From: Azolla caroliniana
Taxonomy: Eukaryota; Polypodiophyta
NCBI GenBank assembly: GCA_043228905.1
Contig: JBHGNT010000001.1
Span: 12,524,001 to 12,588,000, forward strand
Direction of reading: 5' to 3'
Length of the DNA stretch: 64,000 bases
Shown here piece after piece: positions 46,882 through 58,696 of this stretch. Every line of letters begins with the position of its first letter. Position 1 is the stretch's first letter. The position numbers were made by a program, and so were the translations under genes. Below the pieces are notes generated by a model, which had not been told where the DNA came from, did no database searches, and saw only the letters and a program-made list of their open reading frames with translations.

Positions 46882-47552
46882 TCTAGTATCAGAGCATGCA
46901 CAGTAGTCGGTCCTTCAATCCGCTGTCGGCCGTCGTCTCAGCATTCGGTTTCCTGCGTCATTCGAAGAAGAGAGAAGAAGAAGAAAAACGAGGCTTGCAT
47001 CTCTTCGCGTTAGATCCTCTTCGCTTGGAGTAAGCCAGCCGGTTGTACTCCGTTCCTTGTGATCGCAACGCTCGAGGTGAAATCCCCTTGTGCAACATTG
47101 ACACGATCGCGCTCCACTCGGTTAAACGGCATCCGAAAAGGTCATTAAACGCTGCTCGCCGCTCGTTGTAACCACTCGGTGCAGATCGGTCTCAAGACAA
47201 CAACCCCAATTCGCGCTTCATCCGGCTGATCGACATTCGGGAGGATCAGTTGGATCTGTCTCTCTCGTCGCTGCAGCCACCCGAAGCAGAATCGGTCCAG
47301 ATAATCGGTTTCAATAATCGGTATTCGGCATATATATCCGAAGCGAACCGGGCTCACTCCGACTCGGCAACATTCGGGAAGACCAGTCGGTTCTGTCCCT
47401 CAAGTTACCGGAGTCAATTCGAGCAAGTTCCGAAGCCGAACCGACTCGGGTTCAAATCCGACTAGAACGATATCGGGTGAGCCAACTGGCTGCACTCCAA
47501 CAAGGTTCGTAGTCAACTCCGAACCGAGCTTCGTCAACCAAAACCGAACTTG

Positions 47553-50500
47553 ATGGCATCAACAACCGGCTCGTCAGAAATGAGTCTACGAAAGTTCGAT
47601 GGATCGAACTTCAACTTCTAGAAGGAACAAATGCAGGACTATCTCATAGTCAAGGGGCAAATCGATCCCATCGAAAATGAAGAACCTCCAGAAGGATACA
47701 AACCAATTGAGTGGCAGAAGCTGGACAGAATTGTCCGCGCCACGATTCGGATGCACCTATCGGAATCGGTATACTTTACGGTGCAATCGTGTACGACAGC
47801 ATTCGAACTGTGGAAAACACTGTCGGACACTTACGAAAAGAAGGTCGCCGCAACGAAGATGTTTCTGATCCGGCGCCTCTACAACTTGCGGATGAAAGAA
47901 TCCGATTCGGTTCAAGCACACCTCAATGAGTACGAAAGCATAAGCTCCCAAATCTCGTCACAGGGGACGGCAATCGAGGATGAACTCAGAGCAATGATAC
48001 TCATGAGCAGCCTTCCCTCATCATGGGAAACTTTCGTCACAACCGTGTGCAACGCGTCAACCACGGCTGTTAAATACTCCGAAGTCACGAGCGCAATCCT
48101 GACCGAAGCAGCTCGGAGAAAGTCTTTCGCCAAAGACTCAACAGACCACGCTTACGTAGTACAAGGTTCGACAGACCGATCGAACATACGAGGAAGAGAT
48201 TCCTCACGGCCGCCGAACAATCAGCGAAGACGGAGCCAGTCACGGGATAACCGAATCTGCAACTATTGCAAGAAACCCGGACACATCAAAGCCGACTGCC
48301 GCGCACTCAAGAACAAGAACAAGAAGAGTGGCCGGCATGAGGAGATCAATTACGTCAGCTTCTCAGCTGATGTACTACCGGACGACCCGAATATACTATC
48401 AATCGAAAATCCAGTCGGATCAGAAGTTCTACTCACGACTGAAGAATCGAGCACATGGCTCTTAGATTCGGGCGCGTCATTTCACGTGACTCCTCATCGA
48501 TCCCAATTTCGGCAATATACGATCCGTCACTCCGACTCAGTTCGAGTCGGCAACTCACAACACTGTGACATCATCGGAATCGGCACAGTAGAGCTCAACC
48601 TTGCCGGTGGCTCTACACTTGTACTCCACAATGTCCGACATGTACCCGAGCTCTCAAGGCCATTGATCTCAGTCGGACAACTAGATGAAGACGACATTCG
48701 TGCCGGTTTTTCTTCGGGAGGGTGGACACTCCACAGGGGGAACCTCCTGCTTGCTAGAGGACCCAAGATACACTCCCTGTATCCGTTACATGTTACGCTC
48801 AGAGAGGGTAACCTGTTTTTGGTGGATATTCCTGTGTCATCACTATGGCACCGAAGATTAGGACACCTCAGCAAGGCCGGCATCACGCACCTATCTAGAG
48901 CCGGATACATCCCCAAACTCTCCTTCTCGGACCATCAATTCTGCGAGCATTGCCAGTATGGCAAACAAGCAGCCGCATCACACCCGACATCAGCACCAAG
49001 AGAAACGAGACCTCTTGATTTGGTCCACTCGGACGTCTGTGGCCCAATGCCGCATCAGTCTCTCGGCGGTGCCTCTTACTTCGTCACTTTTATTGACGAT
49101 TCGACTCGAAAGGTGTGGGCTTATCCAATTCGCACCAAAGATCGGGTCTTCTCGATCTTCACCGATTGGCTCGCTATGGTGGAAAATCAAACCGACCGAA
49201 AGCTGAAATGCTTTCGGACAGACAATGGGGGAGAGTTTAAATCCGAAGAATTCGTCAAATTCTGCCGACAACGCGGCATCCGACGTGAATTTACGGCACC
49301 ACACAGTCCGGAGCAAAACGGGATTGCCGAACGCATGAATCGGACAATCCAAGAACGGACAGTTTCCATGCTCCAACACTCCGGACTGTCGGATGGCTTC
49401 TGGGCAGAGGCTCTACTCACGGCAGTACACATAATCAATATGTCGCCAAGTAGACCTCTAGGACTTCAAATTCCTCAGGAACTATGGATCGGCAGTAAGC
49501 CGAATTACGACAAGCTGAGGATCTTCGGATGCGAGGCGTACGCCCTTATTCCGAAAGATGATCGCCGAAAACTTGCACCTCGGTCCAGGAAATGCATTTT
49601 CCTTGGATATGGATCCGACGGCGAAATGGGATACCGACTCTGGGACCCCAAACGCAGACAAATCGTTCGAAGTTCGGACGTTGTGTTCAACGAGTCGGCT
49701 ATGAATCCATCAGTCGAAAAACCGATCGAAGTCCGAAGGGTAACATTTTCCGATGTGCCGACCCTTCAAGAAGGCCCCGCTCTCAACACACGGTCAGCTT
49801 CACGGGTAGCTGAACCTTACACTACCGACTCGGACAACCCCGACTCGGCACAGCAGAACAATCCGCTTTCGGACCATCCGACCTTGATACCCGATGCGAC
49901 CAGTCCAATCTTACCTCGACGATCCGAGAGACTGTCGCAACCTCCGGAGAGGTATTCTCCTGGAATTTTCTTCACCGACGCCGGCGAACCGACGTCTTAC
50001 GAAGAAGCATCGACATCTGTCGATTCAGCCACCTGGCATCTGGCGATGGAGTCGGAAATGCACTCCATTCGGGCAAACAAGACTTGGGATCTGGTTGAAT
50101 TACCTAGGAACCGACGTGCTCTTCCTTGCAAGTGGGTTTATCGACTAAAAGAGACGTCTGATTCGACCACCCCAAAGTACAAGGCCAGATTAGTTGCGAA
50201 GGGCTTCCGACAAGAATATGGCGTCGACTTCGACGAGATTTTTTCACCAGTGGTGAAAATGACAACCCTTCGTTTCCTACTCGGCGTAGTGGCAGCCGAC
50301 AACTTGGAGCTGATTCAGCTAGATGTCAAAACAGCCTTCCTCCATGGTGATCTTGACGAGGAAATTTATATGGAGCAGCCAAAAGGCTTCGTGGCGACTG
50401 GCCAAGAACATCTAGTCTGCCGACTCAGGAAGAGTCTATACGGCCTCAAACAGGCACCGCGACAATGGTACAAGAAGTTCGACGACTTCATCCAATCGAT

Positions 50501-51563
50501 CGGCTTCTCAAAAAGCGATGAGGACCATTGTCTCTTCACCAACACAGCTCAAGATGGATCACCCATCTTCCTCATCATTTACGTGGACGACATGCTAATT
50601 TCTGGACGCCACGCGGGCGAACTTGCCGATCTCATTCGGCAACTGCGGTTGAAGTTTGCCATGAAGGACCTCGGTCCGGCACGACACATCCTTGGCATGA
50701 AGATTAGTCGGCATCGCGATAAAAGACATCTTTTTTTGTCTCAGACCGACTATACCCGACGTGTCTTAGAACGCTTCAACATGCAATCAGCCAAATCTGC
50801 TTCAACCCCGCTCCCCATGAATCTTCGGCTCTCTCAGCGAGACTGCCCGACATCCGGTCCGGAGGGGGAAGATATGAAGTCGGTACCGTATGCACCGGCA
50901 GTCGGCTCCCTTATGTACCTGATGGTCGCGACACGGCCTGATATTTCTCACGCCGTAGGAGTCGTTAGCAGATTTATGCACAATCCTGGCCGATCGCATT
51001 GGAACGCAGTCAAACATGTGTTCAGATATCTGGCTGGCACAAAAGACCACGGCATTCTTTTCGGTCCGAACCGAACCTCAGGCGTAGTTGGTTACACCGA
51101 CTCGGACTTCGCCGGCTGTATAGACAGTCGGAAATCTACAACCGGATACTGCTTCAAATTCGGCAATGGAGCAATCTCGTGGAAGTCGAAACTTCAGGAG
51201 TGCACAGCGACCTCAACGACCGAAGCAGAATATGTAGCTGCGTCCGACGCAGCAAAAGAAGCTTTGTGGCTCGGTCGGCTGGCGCACACGTTTCGACAAG
51301 TCGACCATGACTCGGCTCCAGTTGTCTACAGCGACAGTCAAGGTGTTGTTGCCTTGTCGAAAAATCCGGTTCACCACAACGCCTCCAAACATATCGACGT
51401 TCGATATCACTTCGTTCGGGACTGCGTCATTTCAGGGAAAATCGGTCTAGAGAAAATATCCACAACCGACAATGTCGCAGATGGAATGACCAAATGTCTT
51501 TCGGCAGACCGTTTTCGGTCTCTTCGGCATCAGATGGGCGTAACGACAAACCAGTCCGGTTAG
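47553..51563 (+). CDS. Copia-2 gag-pol polyprotein (one TAG at codon 23; open from 47631)
   Basis: From ATG 47553 the frame is open to 51563 but for TAG at 47619-47621, where related gags have tryptophan (FNF-stop-KEQM). The next ATG, 47631, gives 1310 residues. Positions counted from 47553: gag up to about 200; CCHC knuckle from C236 (CNYCKKPGHIKADC); protease DSGAS from 305; integrase core D494, D557, E593 with 35 residues between the last two; RT YVDD 1010-1013; RNase H E1224 in TTEAEY and D1261 in YSDSQ. All enzyme motifs are intact. Loss of the first 26 gag residues may or may not inactivate it. Resembles Tork-type copia (inference). Confidence 0.93.
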
Positions 51564-51756
51564 AGCCGGACACAGAACAGGATGGTTCCCGACAACCGAC
51601 ATCAGTTCCTTAATGATCGGCTTCAACTGTTCCGACCCGACCAGTTCGGTCTTCTGCCTTCGGACCCTGCCGACTCGAACAAAGCTGATATGTCCGAGAA
51701 CCTAAGTCTATACCTGTAATCTTAGATAACCCATGTATACGCCCATTACGGGGGAG

Positions 51757-52052
51757 TGTCGAATACATGTGTATAATGGACGTATTCACACTATCCCGTT
51801 TTGGCCATTTATGTAATTAGCATAAAGGGTAGTTGCCCTAAGTCGGTCACTATATATAGTGACCTTGTAACCTTTTTGTAAGGTTGGGTGTTGTATTATT
51901 GCTTTATGAAATAAGAAATTCTTTTGTGCCTCTCTGTCTCTCTGTCTCTCTCTCTCTCTCTCTGTGCAACGACCTACAAACTGTCATACGCAGGTACTCA
52001 ACAGCAATCGAATGCTTCTTGATCTTCCGCACAGACGACTTTGTCTCCAACA
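51757..52052 (+). repeat. 3' LTR of Copia-2
   Basis: 296 bp, same as the 5' LTR outside the (CT)n tract. Confidence 0.95.
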
Positions 52053-52057
52053 GCAAC

Positions 52058-53315
52058 TGCCTTGATTAAATCGAACTTGCATCCCTTGCTCAACAATTTG
52101 GCCGACAGAGACCAAATTCTTCGTAATGGTAGGTACATGCAAGACATTTTTAATGTAATTTTGGTTACCTTCTTTTTCGAATGGAACATTGCCAATGTGC
52201 CGAATTGGATGAGTAGTGTCCTCTCCGGTTTCGACATAGTCGGGTCGGTCCGGCTCTCAAAGTTCTCAAAACCATTCTTGATGAGACGTCATATGGTTCA
52301 AGGCACTAGAGTCGACGAACCATACTTCTTCCGAACTAGAGGCACTATTCGAAGTAGAAGTTGACATAGAATTTGCTCTATGTCTCATCATGAACATTCC
52401 GCCATGGTCATCATAGTCGGAATTTGTGGCATAGTTGGTTAGTTGTTGGCTTGTGGAAGCTAACTTGTGCTTCGTCTTTCGGCACTCTTCTTCATGGTGG
52501 CTGATTTTTCTGCAATATCCGCATTCAATCGAGGTTTTTCGGTTTGGGCTGGAATGGAAGCTCCCCCTTCCTCCGAAGGTTCCTCGATGGCTTCCGTCTT
52601 GTTGTCGAAGTTAGGAGTAGTTTTTGTAAGTTGGACTTCGTCCGCCTTGTCCTTGGCCGAATTGGCCTCTTGCTCGACCGCGTCCTCTTCCCCCGTTTGA
52701 ATGTGTGTAGAGCATGTAGCTTTCCGGGGCATTGCTCCTTGTTTGAACATGGTTTTCTTCAACCAACAACATGGATTGAAGATCGAAGAAAGAGGGAGGA
52801 TTCTCCCTTGCTAGTACAACGGTCCTCATCGCGCCAAACCGTCGTGCAAGGCCGCCGAGGCATATTTGTACCATCTCATCATCCTCCACATTGACGCTTA
52901 TTGAGTTGAGCGAGTCACAAAGCTCCTTAATCTTCACTGTGTAGCTCGTGATGGACATTTCCCATTGTTGGATGTGGTTCAACTCTTGGCAGAGTTGAAG
53001 CTTTCGTGCCGATGTATTGGCAAAGAATATCCTCCTAAGATTCTCCCATGCTTCCTTCGGTGTCTCGGCTTCTCCAATGTACCTAAGCATGTGGTCAAGA
53101 ACACATGTTGCAAAACAATACGTTACTTGACTCGTTACTTGCTCCCATGTTGAGTAGTCGGTGTCCTTTGGATCAGGGCAATTTTCTTGTGCTCCTTTGA
53201 TGTAGCTCCAATAGCCTTGGCCGACAAGGTATTACTGCATCTTGTACTCCCAAGATGCAAAGTTGTTTCTATCCAAATTCTCACTAGGGAGAGCGCTCCC
53301 CATTTGAGTATTCAT
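52058..53315 (-). pseudogene. Copia B gag and protease (decayed)
   Basis: Gag starts at ATG 53315 and reads through 53090-52611 (AETPKEAWENLRRIFF, ARKLQLCQEL, FFDLQSMLLVEENH, then a GRGRGRARGQ tract). A knuckle CGYCRKISHHEEEC follows in another frame near 52500. The protease active site near 52305 reads DSSALNHMT instead of DSGASNHMT, so it would be inactive. Interrupted at 52057 by Copia-2. Confidence 0.85.
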
Positions 53316-53457
53316 TGTCGATGAAGATCTCCTCCTTCTTTTCCTTCTCTCTCGAACACGAGCTATGTAGTCGCACTACGATAACGATGAGGCAGTTCTT
53401 CTTGAACGTTGACGTAGAGCACAACACACGCGGATGGGCTAGATCGAGCTACCAAAC

Positions 53458-53470
53458 CTCTCTGATACCA
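53458..53470 (-). other. Primer-binding site of copia B (tRNA-iMet)
   Basis: Minus strand TGGTATCAGAGA, one mismatch from the standard site, directly next to the 5' LTR. Confidence 0.85.
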
Positions 53471-53923
53471 TGTAAAGAATCAGATATGATTCTTGTGCAG
53501 TAGTGGAAGAGATGTGTGTTATGTGTATGTGTGAGAGGAGAAAACACAAGATAGATAAATGAAAGAAAAATGAAGTACTCAACAAGAAGGTGTATAATAA
53601 CAAGGAGAATAGCAATTACAAAATGTAGCATGACAAGGAGTCACAACCGACTCTATATGAAGTAGGAGGAGGGTGCTTTATATAAGGTCACCCTCTCTCT
53701 TCATCAACTCACTACAATGTCCACTCTCTCTCTAGAACCTTGAGGAATGTGAAGACTCTTTAGTCATGGGGAATATGGAACTCATTAGTTATGTGTCATA
53801 GAATATGATTCTATGACACATAGTTAATGTGTAGAGAGTGGTGTGACTCTTGACCTTTGAGTGCTCATAGATTCTCAAAGGGTGTGTTCACACACAATGT
53901 TAGGTTGAGCTTGATACTCAACA
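53471..53923 (-). repeat. 5' LTR of copia B
   Basis: 453 bp, TGTAAAGAATCAG...GATACTCAACA. Numerous substitutions and small indels against the left LTR (470 bp) show an old insertion. Confidence 0.92.
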
Positions 53924-53928
53924 CTTTG

Positions 53929-54670
53929 TCGTGACCACAAATGCAGGCGAGACTTCTTTGTGACACCCCTCCACAATGCACAACTCACCTTTATCCATTA
54001 CGTTTGTAATGCTCATTTTTATGTGTTCTATTTGTAGCACATTGCATGATAGTTGTGCATGGTCGCCGAATTGCAAGCATTCATCACCACTAGGCTAGGT
54101 GTACTATAAAAAGGGAACTTGGGAAGATATCGATATTTTCAAATAGTCAACATAAACTTTTGTTCTTCTTGGTTAGGCTTGCATGGTTTTTTGGTTTGAC
54201 CCTTAATAGCTTGAAGTAAAATTCCTCCTCCTCCTCCTCTTCTTCTTTATGAGAACCTTTTGAGCTTTACACGCAGCGACAAAGTTGTTTAGTAAGCAAG
54301 AACACTTGTACAGAATGAGTGAATCAATGTTCCTCAAAGACTTGCAATGCATGAGTGTTGAGAAGACATAACAATGGGTTCATCAATTAGAATCAAATAT
54401 ATATCTTAGCAGCAACAAGTGTTTGGAGTACAAGACTCCCTCTAGAAACCAAAAATCAATTAATCAAGTGTCTAGGGAGCCAAATGCATACCAACTTTTG
54501 TTGCACGAGTTTGACTAGTAAGAATTTTTTCCTTAAAAGGCATTGGAGAAGCATGGTTTACACTCTTGCTTGAGAAGTATTGCCATTATTAGAAGATTCT
54601 GATGGATTTATCTAAGAATTTCCAACAAATTTTGAAAATATAAATTGTGTGAGGATAGTGATAAAAAAAG
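53929..54670. other. Intergenic DNA, nothing firm recognised
   Basis: A TATAAAAAGGG motif near 54107 and a (CTC)n run near 54221-54240 are present, perhaps an old LTR upstream of the RT relic that follows, but no boundaries can be drawn. Confidence 0.4.
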
Positions 54671-55028
54671 GTGCCACAAGAAGATAATCTTACCTTGAGG
54701 ATTGATCATTCACACAATGCTCAATACTCTATTGGAATTGATCACCATCAAATAAAATTTGTTGAGGACAAAATTCTAAAGCTATATCTTATGTATAATG
54801 GCAATTATGAATTTATACTCATGTTGTTTGAGTTTATTGATGCTCTCACCACTTTTCAATAAGAAATTAATGACACTTTTTGGGATCAATTAAATCATTT
54901 TGTCATTGTTTCCTTGGATGATACTCTCCTTTATGGTCATACTTTGGATAAACATAATATTCATGTTCATTTTGTCCTGTAAACATTGTGCAAGAACTTT
55001 TCTTGGATCAAACTAGAAGATCGATGAT
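54671..55028 (+). pseudogene. Old gypsy reverse transcriptase relic (left part)
   Basis: Read on the plus strand: YEFILMLFEF...TTFQ, then after a stop NHFVIVSLDDTLLYGHTLDK, matching the gypsy RT region around the LDD active site, and TLCKNFSWIKLED. The reading appears to resume at 63327 (YLFGKFDF) on the far side of gypsy F, so F is inserted in this relic. Confidence 0.65.
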
Positions 55029-55477
55029 TGTTAATCCTTAGGGCCGGACAATGGCCTAACATAGGGTGTCTCCGGAAGACACTTCACCAAAGGGGTGTTA
55101 CGGCGAGATAACTTAAGACACAACGATTAATCCAACTTAATTGGCTACTTAGCAATAAGGCATTCACTTAATACACGCGTAAGATATACCAATTAATACA
55201 GAACGGTAATCAATACGTGAAGATGAAACAAGAAGCTTATATTAATTCTCCGTTAAAGTTTTACATTGTAACCGAGCCTTTATATAGGTCACCGGTGTTG
55301 CGTACAAAACGGTGCCAACCGGCACCTGTTCGAAACCGGTCCGTATCTAGATCTGCATATCGATTCCGGTCCGTCCGTTCACTACATAATTATAATCTAT
55401 TCTACTTAATTAAAATAGATTCCGAATAACCATCCCTTTCACATTCTGGTCTTTACTCCTTTGTCGGCCGGGTAACA
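55029..55477 (-). repeat. 3' LTR of gypsy F
   Basis: 449 bp; TGTTAATCC...CGGGTAACA on the plus strand. A TATA box TATATAAA lies on the minus strand at 55279-55286. Confidence 0.94.
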
Positions 55478-55684
55478 CATGGCACGCCCGTGGGACAGTA
55501 CCTTGTACGTCGAATCCCACTATCCGGCCCTTAGCCTTCGTCCAAGATATCCAGAATACTCTGCTCCAGGGTATCCAATGGTTGTTCGGAGCTCTGTTGT
55601 TGTTGTTGCTGCGGCTGCTGTTGCTGCTCCTCCGATCGTTGCTCCTTAGATGGTGTCTGTTCGGCTCCCGGTACCGGCGGTTGT

Positions 55685-58496
55685 GGCGGTGATTCCTCTG
55701 TTGGCTACTCCGCCGGATTTGACTCCGGTTGACTCGCCTCGGCCTTGTCTCCGTCCGGTCCTTGCTCCGGTGATGGCTCCTCATCGCTGAGGTTGACAGT
55801 CACCGCCTGCTTTGCTTCTTCTCTCTGTAGCCTGGTCCGTTCATAGCTTTCAAACTGGATTTGAGCATCCAGTCGATCATCATCTAGTTGTGCTACAAGT
55901 TGCCAGACCACTGCTTACTGTTTCCTCCGCCAGAGTTACAAAATCCTCGGCTAACTCATCTCTTATGGCGGTGAAGTCCTCCTTTGTTAGCATGTAGCAG
56001 TCGTAGCCATCCTTCTGCGGGTTTTCCGTGTTTGCCATTAGCAACTGAAGCTCGGCTGTTTGCTTTGCCCATTTGTCCCACCATTGCGCGGAGCTTTCGT
56101 CAATCAAGAGTTTGGTCTTGTTCTTCCATGCCTGGACAATGAACTGGATCCGCTCCAATCCCATCTTTGATTTGTCCTCCGCGGCTTGTCGTTCGTCCTT
56201 CAACTGCTTGATCAAGGCCACCGTATCCACCTCCTGCTCCTGGTAATGTGACAATTGGGTTTGATAGGTGTTCTGCAGCCTTTGCAATACCATTGTCGCT
56301 CTTTACTTCTCTTCATAATGCTGCTTATGGAGCTCCATACGTTCCTGTGCGGCTTCCTCCAGCAACGTGGTTCTTTCAGCCTGTTCCTCCGCTAGCGCCG
56401 TCTCAACTCGATGCACCTCCTGCCGGAGCTCTGCCATCTTCTCCTGTTGTTTCTTGTGCTCCGTATCTAGGTGCTTGTAGTCCTGGTGGAGGTGCTCAAA
56501 ATCATCGGTCTTCTGCTTCAGCTTTTGGTTGAGTTGCTGGCGAGCGTGGTCTTCCCGATCCTTCTGTTGATGGAGTTCTTCTTTCAGTCTTTCGATCTCT
56601 GTTTCCGCCATCTGTCGCAGCTTCTCCTTTTCTTGCAACGCCTTCTCTTTCTCCTCCTTCAGCCGGTCATAGGGCTGATGTCCTTTCTGCAGATTCTCTT
56701 CTGCCTGGCGGAGGTTCTTAGCAGGCTTTCGTTGCTCTTCTTCTGCCGCTTTCTTCAAGTCCCGCTCTCGGGTAAGTAATGCTTCCTGTGCGGCCAGTTC
56801 ATCTCTCAATTCAGCAAGCTCTTTTGCTTGCATCGCCACTATCTCTGGGACTGGTTCCATCTCTGGAGTCTTATTGCTATGTACAAGTGCCAATGTTTCT
56901 TTATTCTGTACATCTACCGGAGTCACCAGTGCTTGGATCGGTGGCCCGGTTAAGGCCATTTTGGCCAATTCATCTGTGGCCAAGTCCAAGTCTTGTTGTA
57001 AGCTTCGGATCCTTGACCGAGCCGTCTCTAGTTCTCCGGTTGTGACGAACAACCGGTCCACCTGCGCTTTCTCTTCCGCCTCTATGTAGTGTACCACTCC
57101 GGCAATCTGTTCTCCAATCCACCGGTGCCCTATTGTTGCGTCTGCCCAGAGGGGTGGCTGTTGTGTCGCTGGCTAGTGGTCGGTTTTGTCCGGTTGCGTT
57201 GAGCTGCAACTCTAGCTCTTGTTGGTGACCACTTTGCCGCTCTAGTTGCGGCTCCGTTGGCCGCTCTGCCTCTGAATGCTCTTGGCCTGCCGGTGGGGTA
57301 GGCAACTGTACTTCCGATGCTTGCATTTCGGGTCTTGCCGTATCCTGACCCGCCGGTAGAGGTTGTTGATCTGGGAGCTCTATGACCGGTTCTGTCCGAA
57401 CCGGTTCCGGTTCCATCCTTGGTGTGGGTTGCTCAGTGCGGGGGACAGGCATTCCATCCTTCTTTGGGACCGAACGCTCCCCGGCCTATTCGGAGGTGCT
57501 CGCCTTTTGGCGCCGCTGGAGGTGCTCTAACGGTTCCTCCACCGCTTCCTCCTCCTGAGTCCCGATGTTGATTTTCGTTGCCAAGGGGTCCGACGCTTGT
57601 TGAACCGGTCGGTGAAGCCTTATCTTGATTGGCCGTGTCGGTGGCTCCTCCTGCGTTTCCGCTTGCTACTTTCTATTGGCGCGCTCCTTTGCCACCTGGT
57701 CCGTGTCGGCCGCCTTCCCTTTGGTTGCCTTAGAAGCCAACAGCTACTTCCGTTTCGAGGCCATTTTCAGGGTGCCTTCGGTTGTTCTTCCTTGCTTCGT
57801 GGTCTTAACGGGCTCGATAGGTGGCGCCAATAGGGTGAACCATTGCGCCACTGCCGTCCATATCTTCCGACCCTCCTTGCCTCTAACAGAGTCGATGGCC
57901 GCATAGAGGCCATCCGCAATCAGTACCGGCCAGTCCACCTTCACGCCTTCATATGTTGCTATGGTTAAGTCGGCCCAGTTCTGAGGCATGCACGTGGGTC
58001 GAGGGTATAAATGTCCAAATTCATGGAGCACACGGGCAATCTCTCGAAAGAGTGGATCTTCGCCATCTTGTGTCTGGTAGGCCTTGCTGGCCAGGGAGTA
58101 TTCCTCAAAATATTTTTGGAGCTGCTCCGGGGTAGGTTTGTTGATAGTGAAGATGCCCCCCTCCGGAAGGCCAATCAATGCATGGATGGCCTCCTCAGTG
58201 ATAAGCTCTGTGTCGATTTCGTTGACTATCTTCTCCGCCTCCCGGTGCGGTGGTGCCTCCATGATTGTGAGGAAACCTTCTAACCCGTGTTGCCTTAGCC
58301 ACTTCTTGGCTACTTCAGAGAGTGCTTGGCAGTCCATGGCTTCTTCAAGGTCGGTGAGCGCTAGTGAGGGGTGTGTTTGAGGAGGCTGTGTGTGCGTGGG
58401 CTCGCGTCTGCTAATCTTCAATCGCCTGTGCTCGTTTGTGCTCCTCTGTTCGCGAAATGTGAAGGCTTCCACGCGGTGGGAGTTTTCTTGCTGCAT
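55685..58496 (-). pseudogene. Gypsy F extra 3' ORF: conserved head, P/E-rich middle, long coiled coil (decayed)
   Basis: Lies between integrase and 3' LTR in element sense, where Athila-type elements carry an env-like ORF. First part 57744-58496 (from MQQENSHRVEAF) contains EEAIHALIGLPEGGIF, YPRPTCMPQNWADLTIATYE and VDWPVLIADGLYAAIDSVRG, which look like the putative plant transposon-protein domain found in such ORFs (by resemblance only). The same frame goes on, with three TAG stops, through a P/E-rich stretch to about 57140. After a frameshift comes a coiled coil at 55880-57097 (AKELAELRDELAAQEALL and similar heptads), then an acidic tail and a polyglutamine tract encoded near 55594-55632. 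No signal peptide or membrane segment is evident. Function unknown. Confidence 0.65.
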
Positions 58497-58696
58497 GTTG
58501 CCGCCTTTTTTTTGACTCGCGCGTGTGCATGTCGTGTACTAAAATAGAATGACGTGCCATGTGGCGGCGGTTTAATATCCTATTAATAGCCCGTTCACCC
58601 CTCGCCCTTGCATGATTTACTTTGATTTGATTTGATTTGATTTATTTCTTTTTTTATATTTTTTTATATTTTTTTTAAAAGATAAAAATGGTTTTG

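Larger units (their letters stand above)
46584..52052 (+). mobile_element. Copia-2: very young, nearly intact Ty1/copia element
   Basis: 5469 bp with LTRs 46584-46881 (298 bp) and 51757-52052 (296 bp) that differ only in a (CT)n tract, and a perfect GCAAC duplication (46579-46583, 52053-52057). Primer site TAGTATCAGAGC at 46884-46895 has one mismatch to the usual tRNA-iMet site. Polypurine tract ATTACGGGGGAGTG before the 3' LTR. Inserted in the opposite direction into copia B between protease and integrase. Coding is open except for one nonsense codon near the start. Confidence 0.95.
42553..53923 (-). mobile_element. Copia B: full-length but decayed copia, carrying two later insertions
   Basis: LTRs at 42553-43022 and 53471-53923, flanked by CTTCG (42548-42552) and CTTTG (53924-53928), a target duplication with one change. 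Without Copia-2 (and its TSD) and MITE 3 the element would be about 5.4 kb. It is related to copia A. Coding parts have frameshifts and stops. Its 3' LTR lies next to the helicase gene. Confidence 0.92.

Noticed and set aside
56248-57089. Several leucine- or serine-rich plus-strand frames
   Set aside because: Antisense shadows of the gypsy F coiled coil.
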